This document shows positions 45,518 through 54,941 of a stretch of 64,000 nucleotides of DNA, piece after piece. The translations under genes and the position numbers were made by a program. The stretch is from Gemmobacter lanyuensis (lineage in GTDB: Bacteria; Pseudomonadota; Alphaproteobacteria; Rhodobacterales; Rhodobacteraceae), in contig NZ_BMYQ01000001.1 of the NCBI RefSeq assembly GCF_014652355.1, positions 494,180 to 558,179 of the forward strand, written 5' to 3'. Numbering within the stretch: position 1 is the first letter of the stretch; the number at the start of each line of letters is the position of its first letter. The notes beneath the pieces are model-generated. The model did no database searches. It was given only the letters and a program-made list of their open reading frames with translations, and had not been told where the DNA came from.

Positions 45518-46864
45518 TCACTTCGGCCAGGCCGCGTCGATCTGGGCTGCCGCATCCGCCGCCGACTTGCCGCCAACGTAATCGACCATGCCGGTCCAGA
45601 AGCTGCCCGCGCCCACGGCGCCCGGCATCAGGTCAGAACCGTCAAACCGGAAGGTGGTGGCCGAGGTCAGCATCTCGCCCTGTTTCTTCAGCGCGCCCGA
45701 ACCATAGAGTTCGGCATTCGCGCCCTTGAACGGGGTGACGAAGCCGCTTTGCGCCATCCAGACTTCGTGGGCGATCGGGGTTTTCAGGAAGTCGATGAAG
45801 GCCCGTGCGGCATCGCTGTCCTTGGTGATGAAGGCCAGGGTGCCTGCGCCCAGCACCGGGGTGCCGAGGTCCTTGGTGTCATCCGCCGGGAAGTAGAAGA
45901 AGTCGGCATCCTCACCCACCACGGTGCCTTCCGGGAAGAAGGACGGGATGAACGAGGCCTGACGGTGCATGTAGCACTGCGGCGGCGAGGCGAAGAGACC
46001 CTTGGGGCTGTCGCGGAAATCGGTCGAGGCCACGGCGGCGGCGCCACCGGCGACATATTTGTCATTCTTGGCGAACCAGCCGAATTCCTCAATTGCGCCC
46101 ACAACGGCCGGATCGGTGAACGGAATCTCGTGGTTGACCCATTTGTCGTAGGTTTCGGGTGATTGGGTCCGCAGCATCAGGTCTTCGACCCAGTCGGTCG
46201 CGGGCCAGCCCGTCGCACCGCCCGACCCCAGACCGATGCACCAGGGGGTGCCGCCATCCGCCACGATCTTGTCGGTCAGCGCCTTCAGCTCGGCCATGGT
46301 TTTCGGGATTTCATAGCCCGCATCGGCAAAATTGTCGGGCGAATACCAGACCAGCGACTTCACGTCGGCCTTGTAGGGGAAAGCATAAAGGGCTTCTTCC
46401 CCGTCCTTGCCCTTGTAGGTGCCGAGCTTGGCCCAGTCGGCGCCCGCGGCATAGTTGTCTTCCAGCCATTTCTTCGTCTCGTCGCCCAGCGGCGCGATAA
46501 AGCCCTTGGCCGCCAGTTCCGCGATCAGGCCCGGCTGCGGCAGAATGGCGATATCGGGTGGGCTGCCCGCCTGGGTATCGACCATGATCTGCTGCTCGTA
46601 GCCTTCCGAGGACGAATAATTCACCTTCACGCCCGAAGCGGCGCTGAAATAGGCCAGCACCGATTCCACCAGCGCCTGATCCTCGCCGCGCCAGGGGCCG
46701 AAGATGGTCAGGCTTTGGCCGTCCAGATTGGTCGCCTCGTCATAGGCCTTGTAGCTGTCCCAGTTGAAGGCGCCTTCGCCGACAGGGAATTTCAGGTCCT
46801 GCGCAAAGGCACCGCCCGCTGACAGCGCCAGGACTGCTGCCCCGGCGAAGAGTTTCCGCGTCAT
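45518..46864 (-). CDS. aglE: Alpha-glucoside ABC transporter substrate-binding protein
   Basis: The 448-residue periplasmic protein has a signal peptide at residues 1-21 (MTRKLFAGAAVLALSAGGAFA, cleaved before QDLKFP). The rest is a type 1 extracellular solute-binding fold with LTIFGPWRGEDQALVES and DIAILPQPGLIAELAAKGF. It is the first gene of the operon, so it should be the most highly expressed. A promoter and an operator for AglR lie upstream. Confidence 0.93.
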   Translation of the reverse strand: MTRKLFAGAAVLALSAGGAFAQDLKFPVGEGAFNWDSYKAYDEATNLDGQSLTIFGPWRGEDQALVESVLAYFSAASGVKVNYSSSEGYEQQIMVDTQAGSPPDIAILPQPGLIAELAAKGFIAPLGDETKKWLEDNYAAGADWAKLGTYKGKDGEEALYAFPYKADVKSLVWYSPDNFADAGYEIPKTMAELKALTDKIVADGGTPWCIGLGSGGATGWPATDWVEDLMLRTQSPETYDKWVNHEIPFTDPAVVGAIEEFGWFAKNDKYVAGGAAAVASTDFRDSPKGLFASPPQCYMHRQASFIPSFFPEGTVVGEDADFFYFPADDTKDLGTPVLGAGTLAFITKDSDAARAFIDFLKTPIAHEVWMAQSGFVTPFKGANAELYGSGALKKQGEMLTSATTFRFDGSDLMPGAVGAGSFWTGMVDYVGGKSAADAAAQIDAAWPK

Positions 46865-46933
46865 GTCTTCCTCCCGTTTATTCGCTCCAACAGGCCGGGC
46901 TCCCGGTCCGGCCTGACCAAAGCGGGAATCGCG

Positions 46934-46949
46934 TTCAAACCGCTTTGAA
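46934..46949. promoter_or_regulatory. LacI-type operator (AglR site) in the aglE promoter
   Basis: TTCAAACCGCTTTGAA is a 16-bp near-perfect palindrome (one mismatched pair in the centre). It lies just downstream of the predicted aglE -10 element, where a bound repressor would block transcription. Confidence 0.7.
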
Positions 46950-46956
46950 TGACCCC

Positions 46957-46984
46957 ACTATGCGCGCAGCCCCCCTCAAGTCAA
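46957..46984 (-). promoter_or_regulatory. Probable aglE promoter
   Basis: On the minus strand TTGACT (46984-46979) and CATAGT (46962-46957) are separated by 16 bp. The AglR operator follows immediately. The aglE leader also has a GC hairpin at 46892-46914. Confidence 0.55.
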
Positions 46985-47070
46985 CAAATCTCTGGACGCC
47001 CACCCCGACAAATCCTTGTTTTGCAATTCCAGAAACAACGAATTGCGGCGTTTTTTGACGGCATTGGGCT

Positions 47071-47099
47071 TTGACCTTGCGACAGGCTGCCGCTAAGAT
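47071..47099 (+). promoter_or_regulatory. Probable aglR promoter
   Basis: TTGACC (47071-47076) and TAAGAT (47094-47099) are separated by 17 bp. A second partial operator-like sequence, TTTGAAACGCTTTGG, lies at 47109-47123, over the expected start site, and suggests autoregulation. Confidence 0.55.
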
Positions 47100-47131
47100 C
47101 AGCCAGAATTTGAAACGCTTTGGCCGGAACG

Positions 47132-48157
47132 ATGAACCTCAAGGAGCTTGCGCGCAAACTCGATCTCTCGCCCACGACCGTCAGCCGCGCGCTAAACGGT
47201 TATCCCGAGGTGAACGAGGCCACGCGGGAACGCGTCGCGGCAGCGGCCAAACGCTACAATTACAAACCCAACACCCGCGCGATCCGGCTGGCCACGGGCC
47301 GGGCCATGGCGGTGGGCCATGTGATCCCCGTCGCCACCCGGCATGAGATCGTGAACCCCGTCTTCGCCGATTTCATCGCCGGCGCGGGTGAGGTCTATTC
47401 CCGTAACGGCTATGACATGCTGCTGTCGATCGTGCCGGACGACAATGAGGAACGCGTCTACCGCGAACTGAAATCGCGCGGCACCGTCGATGGCGTGATC
47501 CTCCATGCCCCCAATACGGAAGACCCGCGCATCCCGCTGCTGGTGGAACTGGGCATTCCTTTCGTGGTCCATGGTCGCGCCACCGGCACCGCGCCGCCCT
47601 ATTCTTGGGTCGATGTGAACAACCGCCGCGCCTTCCTGCGGGCGACCGAATTCCTGCTGGATCTGGGGCATCGCCGCATCGGGCTGCTGAACGGTCTTGA
47701 AAAGATGGATTTCGCCATCCGCCGTCGCACCGGATATGAAGATGCTCTGGCCAGCCGCGGCATCCCGGCCGACCCCGAAATCATGGTCAGCGAAGAGATG
47801 ACCGAGGCCGCGGGCTATCGCGCCACGCGCGCCATGATGGCACTGCCCAATCCACCGACGGCGCTTCTTGCGTCCTCCATCATCATAGGCTTCGGCATCC
47901 GGCGCGCGCTGGAGGATATGGGCCTTGCCATGGGGCGCGATGTCTCGGTCATCGTGCATGATGACGACCTGAGCTATATGCGCAATGGCGAGGATGTGCC
48001 GGTCTTTACCGCCACGCGGTCTTCAGTGCGCGAGGCAGGGCGCCGCGCGGCCGATATGCTGATCTCGATCATCACCGGCAAGGTTCTGGCCCCGCAGGAA
48101 CAGCTGCTTGAGGCGGAATTGATCATCGGCCAATCCACTGGCCCCTGCAAAGGCTGA
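47132..48157 (+). CDS. aglR: LacI-family regulator of alpha-glucoside genes
   Basis: The 341-residue protein has a helix-turn-helix at residues 1-45 (MNLKELARKLDLSPTTVSRAL, then NGYPEVNEATRERV), a hinge and a sugar-binding-like core (VDGVILHAPNTEDPRI, FDS-type ligand loops). It is divergent from aglE as in the Sinorhizobium agl locus, so it is the expected repressor. I chose ATG 47132, not the in-frame TTG at 47120. It is followed closely by the glucosidase and glucokinase genes. Confidence 0.9.
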   Translation: MNLKELARKLDLSPTTVSRALNGYPEVNEATRERVAAAAKRYNYKPNTRAIRLATGRAMAVGHVIPVATRHEIVNPVFADFIAGAGEVYSRNGYDMLLSIVPDDNEERVYRELKSRGTVDGVILHAPNTEDPRIPLLVELGIPFVVHGRATGTAPPYSWVDVNNRRAFLRATEFLLDLGHRRIGLLNGLEKMDFAIRRRTGYEDALASRGIPADPEIMVSEEMTEAAGYRATRAMMALPNPPTALLASSIIIGFGIRRALEDMGLAMGRDVSVIVHDDDLSYMRNGEDVPVFTATRSSVREAGRRAADMLISIITGKVLAPQEQLLEAELIIGQSTGPCKG

Positions 48158-48162
48158 CCCGC

Positions 48163-49479
48163 ATGCTGCCGCCGCGCGCCTCTTTCCCGGAAGGGTTCCT
48201 GTTCGGGGTGGCGACTGCCGCCTATCAGATCGAAGGATCACGCTTTGGCGGCTGCGGGCCGTCGCATTGGGATACCTTCGCCGCGACCCCCGGCAATGTC
48301 GTGCGGGCCGAGGATGGCGCCACCGCTTGTGACCATTACCACCGCTGGCCCGAGGATCTGGATCTGATCCGCGCGGGCGGGTTTGACGCCTACCGCTTTT
48401 CCACCAGCTGGGCGCGGGTCATGCCCGACGGGCGCAGACCGAACCCCGAGGGGCTGGATTTTTACGACCGGCTCGTCGATGGCATGGTCGAACGCGGGCT
48501 GCGGCCGTTCCTGACGCTGTATCACTGGGATCTGCCTGCGGCGCTGGCCGATCAGGGGGGCTGGGCCAACCGCGACACCTGCCACCGCTTTGCCGATTAT
48601 GCCGCCTGTGTGCAGGCCCGGATCGGGGACCGGGTGGCGACAACCGCCACCATCAACGAACCCTGGTGCGTGGCTTGGCTCTCGCATTTTCTCGGCGCCC
48701 ATGCGCCAGGGCTGCGCGATATCCGCGCCGCCGCGCGGGCGATGCACCATATCCTGCTCGCCCATGGCCTTGCGATGGAGCAGCTACGCGCCGCGGGTCA
48801 GCGCAATCTCGGCATCGTGCTGAACTTTGACCATGCCACCCCCGCCAGCGATGCGCCCGGCGATCTGCGCGCCGCCGCCGTGCAGGATGCGATCTTCAAC
48901 CGTTGGTTCATCGAGGCGATCACCCGCCAGACCTACCCGGCCGAGGCACTTGAAGGGCTTTTGCCCCACCTGCCTGCCCGCTGGGAGGCGGATATGGCCG
49001 TGATCGGCCAGCCGCTCGACTGGCTGGGGGTAAATTACTACACCCGCCACCTGCATGCCGATGCGCCCGGCACCGCATGGCCCGCCACGCGCGACGTGCC
49101 CGGCCCCCTGCCCAAGACGCAGATGGGATGGGAAATCTATCCTGAGGGGCTGGAACATTTCCTGACCCGCCTTGCGCGCGATCATGTGGGCGACCTGCCG
49201 CTTTATGTCACCGAAAATGGCATGGCGAATGCCGATCTTGCAGGCGTCGATGACGAAGGCCGCATTGCCTTTGTTGCCCGCCATCTTGAGGCTGCACAGC
49301 GCGCCATGGCCGGGGGCGCCAATCTGCGCGGCTTCTTCTACTGGTCGCTTCTGGACAATTACGAATGGGCCGAAGGCTATGACAAGCGCTTTGGCCTGGT
49401 GCATGTCGATTTCCGCACCTTGGCAAGAACCCCGAAAGCGTCCTATCACGCGCTTCGACGTGCGCTCGCGCACAACTGA
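48163..49479 (+). CDS. Beta-glucosidase, GH1 family
   Basis: The 438-residue GH1 enzyme has the acid/base Glu in TINEPWC and the nucleophile Glu in LYVTENGMAN. The N-terminal signature FLFGVATAAYQIEGS is complete, and SLLDNYEWAEGYDKRFGLVHVD closes the barrel. There is no signal peptide, so it acts on imported disaccharides such as cellobiose. It begins 5 bases after aglR, which links beta-glucoside use to the same regulon. Confidence 0.93.
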   Translation: MLPPRASFPEGFLFGVATAAYQIEGSRFGGCGPSHWDTFAATPGNVVRAEDGATACDHYHRWPEDLDLIRAGGFDAYRFSTSWARVMPDGRRPNPEGLDFYDRLVDGMVERGLRPFLTLYHWDLPAALADQGGWANRDTCHRFADYAACVQARIGDRVATTATINEPWCVAWLSHFLGAHAPGLRDIRAAARAMHHILLAHGLAMEQLRAAGQRNLGIVLNFDHATPASDAPGDLRAAAVQDAIFNRWFIEAITRQTYPAEALEGLLPHLPARWEADMAVIGQPLDWLGVNYYTRHLHADAPGTAWPATRDVPGPLPKTQMGWEIYPEGLEHFLTRLARDHVGDLPLYVTENGMANADLAGVDDEGRIAFVARHLEAAQRAMAGGANLRGFFYWSLLDNYEWAEGYDKRFGLVHVDFRTLARTPKASYHALRRALAHN

Positions 49480-49531
49480 CCCCAATCGGTTGCTCTGGCC
49501 CGGCACCGCCCATGATACCCCGGAGGATAGC

Positions 49532-50530
49532 ATGAGTGACACCCTTCCCGCGCTGGTTGCCGATATTGGCGGCACGAACACGCGCGTGGCCCTGGCCGAT
49601 GGCAAGGTGATCCGCGAACAGAGCATCCGTCGCTTCCGCAATGCCGAATACAATGGCATCGATGAAGTGCTGGCCCGCTATATGGCCGAGGAAGGCATTT
49701 CCGACGTGGCCGGAGCCTGTGTGGCAGCGGCGGGTCCGCTGCGGCATGGGGCCATCGTCATGACCAATCTGCGCGATAGCGATGACCGCCCCTGGGTGAT
49801 TGACGCTGGCCGCGTGTCGCAGGCCACGGGCGCCGATCACGTCGCCATCCTGAACGATCTGCAGGCGCAGGGTCAGGCGCTTGGCCATATCGCGCCCGAA
49901 AATCTGCGCCCCGTGGTGGCAGGCCCGGTTGAGGCCGGCGGGACGATGTTGGTTGTCGGGCTGGGGACGGGGGTCAATGCGGCCCCGGTGCATGAAACGC
50001 CCTGGGGGCGGATCGTGCCGCCCTCGGAATGTGGGCATGTGAACCTGCCCGCCCAATCGGATGAGGATTTCCGCCTGGTGCGCTTTATCGAGCATCTGCT
50101 GGATTCCCGCGGCGAAACCGCCCATGCCGGGGTGGAAGAGGTTCTGTCGGGCCGCGGGCTTGCCAATCTGCACAGCTTTGCCGCCGCCGAAGCGGGCGGC
50201 CAAAGCGAGGCGGCCTCGGCCGAGGTGCTGGCCGCCCTTGCTGCGGGGGATGCCACCGCCGCCCATGCTGCGCGGCTTTATACCCGGATCGTGGCCGAGA
50301 TGCTGGCCGATCAGGCGCTGATCCATCTGCCCTATGGCGGAATTTACCTGATCGGGGGCATGTCGCTCGCCATGGCGCCGCATTTCGCGACCTTCGGGCT
50401 TGAGGCGCAGTTCCGCAAGCCGCGGCGCATCCCGCTGCTGCAGGGGGAATTCGCCATCACCGTGGTGGCCGACGATTACGCGGCCCTGACGGGCTGCGCG
50501 GTCTATCTGGAAAATGGCGGGCGCGGCTAA
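49532..50530 (+). CDS. glk: Glucokinase
   Basis: The 332-residue enzyme phosphorylates glucose with ATP. The phosphate loop is VADIGGTNTRVALA, the catalytic Asp lies in AILNDLQAQG, and LVVGLGTGVNAA with the later IYLIGGMSLAM complete the actin-like fold of the Glk (non-ROK) family. GGAGG precedes ATG 49532. It completes the pathway from imported disaccharide to glucose 6-phosphate, downstream of the GH1 gene. Confidence 0.94.
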   Translation: MSDTLPALVADIGGTNTRVALADGKVIREQSIRRFRNAEYNGIDEVLARYMAEEGISDVAGACVAAAGPLRHGAIVMTNLRDSDDRPWVIDAGRVSQATGADHVAILNDLQAQGQALGHIAPENLRPVVAGPVEAGGTMLVVGLGTGVNAAPVHETPWGRIVPPSECGHVNLPAQSDEDFRLVRFIEHLLDSRGETAHAGVEEVLSGRGLANLHSFAAAEAGGQSEAASAEVLAALAAGDATAAHAARLYTRIVAEMLADQALIHLPYGGIYLIGGMSLAMAPHFATFGLEAQFRKPRRIPLLQGEFAITVVADDYAALTGCAVYLENGGRG

Positions 50531-50548
50531 CCACCCCACCCCGTAAAA

Positions 50549-50586
50549 ATGAATAAGGCCCGCCACTTGGCGGGCCTTATTCATAC
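50549..50586. terminator. Bidirectional terminator after glk
   Basis: GAATAAGGCCCGCC, loop ACTT, GGCGGGCCTTATTC gives a long perfect stem between convergent glk and the FAD subunit gene. Confidence 0.9.
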
Positions 50587-50598
50587 CTTGGATGAAGA

Positions 50599-51387
50599 TC
50601 AGCAGGCCGCCAGAACTGCCCGCTTGGTCAGCACCTTGCACAGATGGGCGCGATAGGCCCCCGTGCCATGCAAGTCCGAGATCATGTCATCGCCCGACAG
50701 GCTCAGCCCCTCGATCGCATCGGGCGTGAAGCTGGCCGAAAGCGCGGCCTCGGCCTCGGCCCAGCGGAAGACCCCGTCGTTCGAGGCCCCGGTGATCGCC
50801 ACCCGCACGCCCGAGGCGAACTTGGCAACGAACACCCCCGTCAGCGCAAAGCGCGAGGCCGGTTGGTCGAACTTCACATAGGCCGCCTTTTCCGGGATCG
50901 GAAAGCGCACCTCGGTGATGATCTCACCCTCCTCGAGCGCGGTTGAGAACATGCCAAGGAAATAGTCATCCGCCGCGATCTGCCGGGCATTGGTGACAAT
51001 CACCGCCCCCGACCCAAGCACAGCCGAAGGGTAACAGGCCGAAGGGTCATTGTTGGCAAGGCTGCCGCCAATGGTGCCACGGCTGCGCACCGCCGGATCC
51101 CCGATCCCTGCCGCAAGACAGGCAAGCGCGGGATAATGCGCCCCCGCCTCGGCCGCGACGGTGGCATGGGGCGTTGCCGCCCCGATATGCAGCCCGCTGT
51201 CCCCGCGGCAAACGCCCGTCATCTCGGCGATGCCGGTCAGGCTGACCAGCACATCCGGGGTGTTCAGACGCTGCTTCATGGTGGGGATCAGGGTCTGCCC
51301 GCCCGACAGGGCCACGGCCCCCTCGCTTGATAATGCCTTCACCGCATCCGCGATGCTGGAGGGTTTGACGAATTGGAAATCACGCAT
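50599..51387 (-). CDS. Molybdenum hydroxylase FAD-binding subunit (CoxM-like)
   Basis: The 262-residue protein is the medium, FAD-binding subunit of a xanthine-dehydrogenase-family enzyme. FAD motifs are [16 protein letters not shown] (residues 27-42) and a second [17 protein letters not shown]. The C-terminal CO-dehydrogenase flavoprotein domain follows. It carries electrons from the Fe-S subunit to an acceptor. It is the last gene of the G-S-L-M order seen here. The substrate of the complex is not defined. Confidence 0.88.
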   Translation of the reverse strand: MRDFQFVKPSSIADAVKALSSEGAVALSGGQTLIPTMKQRLNTPDVLVSLTGIAEMTGVCRGDSGLHIGAATPHATVAAEAGAHYPALACLAAGIGDPAVRSRGTIGGSLANNDPSACYPSAVLGSGAVIVTNARQIAADDYFLGMFSTALEEGEIITEVRFPIPEKAAYVKFDQPASRFALTGVFVAKFASGVRVAITGASNDGVFRWAEAEAALSASFTPDAIEGLSLSGDDMISDLHGTGAYRAHLCKVLTKRAVLAAC

Positions 51388-51397
51388 CGCAGCCTCC

Positions 51398-53770
51398 TTA
51401 CGCGTTCATCGCCGCCCAGACGCGCGACGGCGTCAGGGGCATGTCGATATGGGTGATGTCGGTGCGCCCGGCGCGATGCAGGGCATCGATCACCGCATTC
51501 ACCACCGCAGGCGGCGATCCGATGGCCCCGGCCTCACCACAGCCCTTCACCCCCAGCGGGTTGTGCGTGCAAGGCGTGCAGCAGGAATGATCGACCTTGA
51601 ACATCGGCAGATCATCGGCCCGCGGCATGGCGTAATCCATGAAGGACCCCGACAGAAGCTGGCCGTTTTCATCATAGACGCAGTTTTCCAGCAACGCCTG
51701 ACCAATGCCCTGCGCCAGACCGCCCTGCACCTGGCCTTCGACGATCATCGGGTTGACGATATTGCCGAAGTCATCCGCCGCGCTGAAGGCGAGGATCTGC
51801 ACCTTGCCGGTTTCGGGATCAACCTCAACCTCGCAGCCATAGGCGCCCGAGGGATAGGTAAAGTTCGACGGATCATAGAAAGCCGTCTCTTCCAGCCCCG
51901 GCTCCATGCTTTCCAGCGGGTAGTTATGCGGCACATAGGCCGCCAACGTCACCCCCGTCCAATCGACCGATTTGTCGGTGCCGGCGACGCTGAACTTGCC
52001 GTCCTTCAGCTCGATATCGGCCTCGCTGGCCTCAAGCAGATGGGCCGCGATCTTCTTGGCCTTGTTGATGATCTTGTTCGTGGCCTTCACGATGGCCGAT
52101 CCCCCCACGGCCAGCGAGCGCGAGCCATAGGTGCCCATGCCCATCGGCGTGTTCGAGGTATCGCCATGCACGATCTCGATCTGACTGGCATCCACGCCGA
52201 TCATCTCGGCCACGACCTGGGCAAAGCTGGTCTCATGCCCCTGACCATGGCTGTGGCTGCCGGTAAAGACCGAAATCGACCCCGTGGCATTCACCCGCAC
52301 CGTGGCGCTTTCATAAAGCCCCGCCCGCGCGCCCAGCTGCCCCACAAGGTTCGAGGGCGCGATACCGCAGGCCTCGATATAATGGGCGATGCCAAAGCCG
52401 CGCAGCTTTCCCCGCGCCTTGGATTCCGCCGCCCGCGCCTCAAAGCCCGCGTGGTCGGAAATCTCCAGCAGCTTGTCCATCGTGGCGTGGTAGTTGCCGG
52501 TGTCATAGACCACGGCGACCGGCGTCTGATAGGGGAACTGATCGGGGGTGATGAAGTTCTGGCGCCGCAACGCCACCGGATCAACGCCCAGCTCGCGCGC
52601 GGCCTTGTCCACCAGACGTTCCAGCTGGAAGGTCGCCTCGGGGCGACCCGCGCCACGATAGGCATCGACCGGCACGGTGTTGGTGAACACGGCCTTCACG
52701 TTCACATAGATCAGCGGCGTGCGGTAGTTGCCCGCCATCAGCGTGCCATGCAGCCACGTCGGGATCGAGGGCGCGAAGGTCGAGAGGTAAGCCCCCATAT
52801 TCGCATAGGTTTCAGTGCGAAGCGCGGTGAAGTTGTTGTCACCATCCAGTGCAAGCTGGATCTTGGTCACATGGTCGCGGCCCTGCGCGTCCGAGATGAA
52901 GGCCTCGGACCGGGTCGAGGTCCATTTGACCGGCACGCCCAGCGTTTTCGCCGCGAAGGTCACGAAGGCCTCTTCGGCATAGTGGTAGATCTTCGATCCG
53001 AAACCACCGCCCACATCGGGCGCCACCACGCGCAGCTTGCTTTCCGGGATGCCCAGCACGAAGGCCCCCATCAGCAGGCGGATCACATGCGGGTTCTGCG
53101 AGGTGGTGTAAAGCGTCGAATTGCCCGAATGGCTTTCGTAATCGCCCACCGCCACCCGCGGCTCCATCGGGTTGGCGACGAGACGGTTGTTGATCAGCTC
53201 CAGCGTGGTGACATGGGCGGCCTTGGCAAAGGCCTCATCGACAGCGGCCTTGTTCTCTTCGACAAAACCCCAATCATAGCAAAGGTTTGAGGTCAGCTCT
53301 TCATGAACTTTCGGACTGTCGGGCTGCAATGCGGCCTTCATGTCCAGAACCGGCGTCAGTTCGGTGATGTCGATCTCGACCGCCTCGGCGGCGTCGCGCG
53401 CCTGGTCCAGCGTTTCGGCCACCACCACGGCGATCGGATCGCCCACATGGCGCACCTTGCCATCGGCCAGAACCGGGTGTTTCGGTTCCTGCATCGGCTT
53501 GCCAAAGCGGTCGGTCACCTGCCAGCCGCAAGGAATGCCGCCCACGCCGGCGAAATCGGCGGCGGTAAAGACCTTCAGCACACCGGGCATCGCCTCGGCG
53601 GCGCTGACATCGACCTTGTTCAGCGTGCCATGTGCCACTTCCGACCGGACAAACCAGGCATAGGCCTGTCCGCGAATGTTGATATCGTCCGTATAGCGGC
53701 CCTTTCCGGTCAGGAACCGCACATCCTCGCGCCGCTTGGTGCTGGCGCCGATGCCACCGTCTTTCGGCAT
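51398..53770 (-). CDS. Molybdenum hydroxylase large subunit, form II CoxL-like
   Basis: This 790-residue subunit binds the molybdopterin cytosine dinucleotide cofactor. Two conserved regions are visible: an N-terminal [20 protein letters not shown] and the C-terminal [20 protein letters not shown] with the catalytic Glu. The active-site loop reads [10 protein letters not shown], the form II signature, whereas true CO dehydrogenases (form I) have AYRCSFR. CO oxidation is thus unlikely, and an aldehyde or heterocycle substrate is more probable. No maturation genes (coxD, coxE, coxF) occur in the window. Confidence 0.88.
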   Translation of the reverse strand: MPKDGGIGASTKRREDVRFLTGKGRYTDDINIRGQAYAWFVRSEVAHGTLNKVDVSAAEAMPGVLKVFTAADFAGVGGIPCGWQVTDRFGKPMQEPKHPVLADGKVRHVGDPIAVVVAETLDQARDAAEAVEIDITELTPVLDMKAALQPDSPKVHEELTSNLCYDWGFVEENKAAVDEAFAKAAHVTTLELINNRLVANPMEPRVAVGDYESHSGNSTLYTTSQNPHVIRLLMGAFVLGIPESKLRVVAPDVGGGFGSKIYHYAEEAFVTFAAKTLGVPVKWTSTRSEAFISDAQGRDHVTKIQLALDGDNNFTALRTETYANMGAYLSTFAPSIPTWLHGTLMAGNYRTPLIYVNVKAVFTNTVPVDAYRGAGRPEATFQLERLVDKAARELGVDPVALRRQNFITPDQFPYQTPVAVVYDTGNYHATMDKLLEISDHAGFEARAAESKARGKLRGFGIAHYIEACGIAPSNLVGQLGARAGLYESATVRVNATGSISVFTGSHSHGQGHETSFAQVVAEMIGVDASQIEIVHGDTSNTPMGMGTYGSRSLAVGGSAIVKATNKIINKAKKIAAHLLEASEADIELKDGKFSVAGTDKSVDWTGVTLAAYVPHNYPLESMEPGLEETAFYDPSNFTYPSGAYGCEVEVDPETGKVQILAFSAADDFGNIVNPMIVEGQVQGGLAQGIGQALLENCVYDENGQLLSGSFMDYAMPRADDLPMFKVDHSCCTPCTHNPLGVKGCGEAGAIGSPPAVVNAVIDALHRAGRTDITHIDMPLTPSRVWAAMNA

Positions 53771-53828
53771 TTATTCCTCCCTTGATGCGAAGCGTCTGGG
53801 TCGCCTCGCAAGACCCTGTTTTAAATGC

Positions 53829-54314
53829 TTATTCCGCTGCGATCTGACCGACATCCTGCCCGGATGCCGCCAGCACCGCCTTGACGATGTTGTGATAGCC
53901 CGTGCAGCGGCAGATATTGCCCTCAAGGTGATGACGCACCTCGGACTCGGTCGGTTTAGGGTTCTGTTCCAGAAGGGCCGCCGCCGCCATCACCATGCCG
54001 GGGGTGCAGAACCCGCACTGCAACCCGTGATGGTCCTGAAAGGCCTGTTGCAGGCGCGACAGCGTGCCATCCTTGTTTGCCATGCCCTCGATCGTGCGCA
54101 CATCGCCGCCTGCGGCATCCACCGCAAAGACCGTGCAGCTTTTCACCTGTTTGCCGTCCAGATGCACCGTGCAGGCCCCGCATTGCGAGGTGTCGCAACC
54201 GACATGCGTTCCGGTGAGGTTCAGTCCTTCGCGCAGAAAGGCGGACAGCAGGGTCCGCCCCTCTACCTCACGGGTCACGGACTTGCCGTTCACCGTCATC
54301 GTGACTTTCGCCAT
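53829..54314 (-). CDS. Molybdenum hydroxylase [2Fe-2S] subunit (CoxS-like)
   Basis: The 161-residue protein carries two [2Fe-2S] clusters. The plant-type ferredoxin domain has [11 protein letters not shown] with a further Cys in VKSC, and the C-terminal helical domain has CGFCTPGM and ICRCTGY. All eight ligands are present. It relays electrons from the Mo site to FAD. It is cytosolic and lies between the coxG-like and coxL-like genes. Confidence 0.93.
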   Translation of the reverse strand: MAKVTMTVNGKSVTREVEGRTLLSAFLREGLNLTGTHVGCDTSQCGACTVHLDGKQVKSCTVFAVDAAGGDVRTIEGMANKDGTLSRLQQAFQDHHGLQCGFCTPGMVMAAAALLEQNPKPTESEVRHHLEGNICRCTGYHNIVKAVLAASGQDVGQIAAE

Positions 54315-54352
54315 TCTCTCCTCCCTGGCTTTATGCTTGGTGGGCGCGGACC

Positions 54353-54889
54353 TCAGCTGATGAGCTTTCTGAACCAGCCCTTCTTTTCCGGCTCCCCGCT
54401 CCCGGGGGCGTCAGCCGAGGTTTCGGGGGTGGGCGGCTCCTCTTCCGCCGGCCCTTCGACCGCCTGCTGGAAACGTTCAAAGAATTCGTCGGCCATCTTC
54501 TTGGCAAAGCCGTCGATGATGCGGCTGCCCAGCTGCGCAAGCTTGCCGCCCACGCTGGCCTCAACCTCATAGGACAGAAGGGTTCCGGCGTCACACGGGC
54601 TGAGCGTGACACGCGCACCGCCCTTGGCAAAGCCTGCGGGGCCCCCCTTGCCTTCGCCGGAAATCGTGAGGCTTTGCCCTTCGACCACATCCGAGATGGT
54701 GACAACCCCGGTGAAGCGCGCCTTGACCGGCCCCACCTTCTGCACCACCACCGCTTCAAACCCCTCGGCGGGCGATCCGGTCACAGTCTCACATCCCGGA
54801 ATTGCCGCCTGAAGCATGGCCGGGTCCAGAATGGCGGCCCAGACAGTGGCGGGTGCGGCCCGGATCTCGCGCTGATCACTCAGTTGCAT
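54353..54889 (-). CDS. CoxG-like SRPBCC protein
   Basis: The 178-residue protein has a START/Bet v1-type CoxG domain ([20 protein letters not shown], then PGCETVTG and [12 protein letters not shown]). An extra acidic, proline-rich linker (residues 145-168) and a basic aromatic end ([10 protein letters not shown]) follow; in known CoxG proteins such tails help anchor the Mo enzyme at the membrane. I chose ATG 54889 with GGGAGAG upstream. It heads the hydroxylase genes. Confidence 0.85.
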   Translation of the reverse strand: MQLSDQREIRAAPATVWAAILDPAMLQAAIPGCETVTGSPAEGFEAVVVQKVGPVKARFTGVVTISDVVEGQSLTISGEGKGGPAGFAKGGARVTLSPCDAGTLLSYEVEASVGGKLAQLGSRIIDGFAKKMADEFFERFQQAVEGPAEEEPPTPETSADAPGSGEPEKKGWFRKLIS

Positions 54890-54941
54890 GCGTCTCTCCC
54901 TCCATTCCCCGAGGCTAGCGCGAAGCCCCGTGATATCGCTA

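Noticed and set aside
51398-53770. Reading the large subunit as a CO dehydrogenase (CoxL form I)
   Set aside because: The active-site loop is AYRGAGR, the form II signature, and no coxD, coxE or coxF maturation genes occur nearby.
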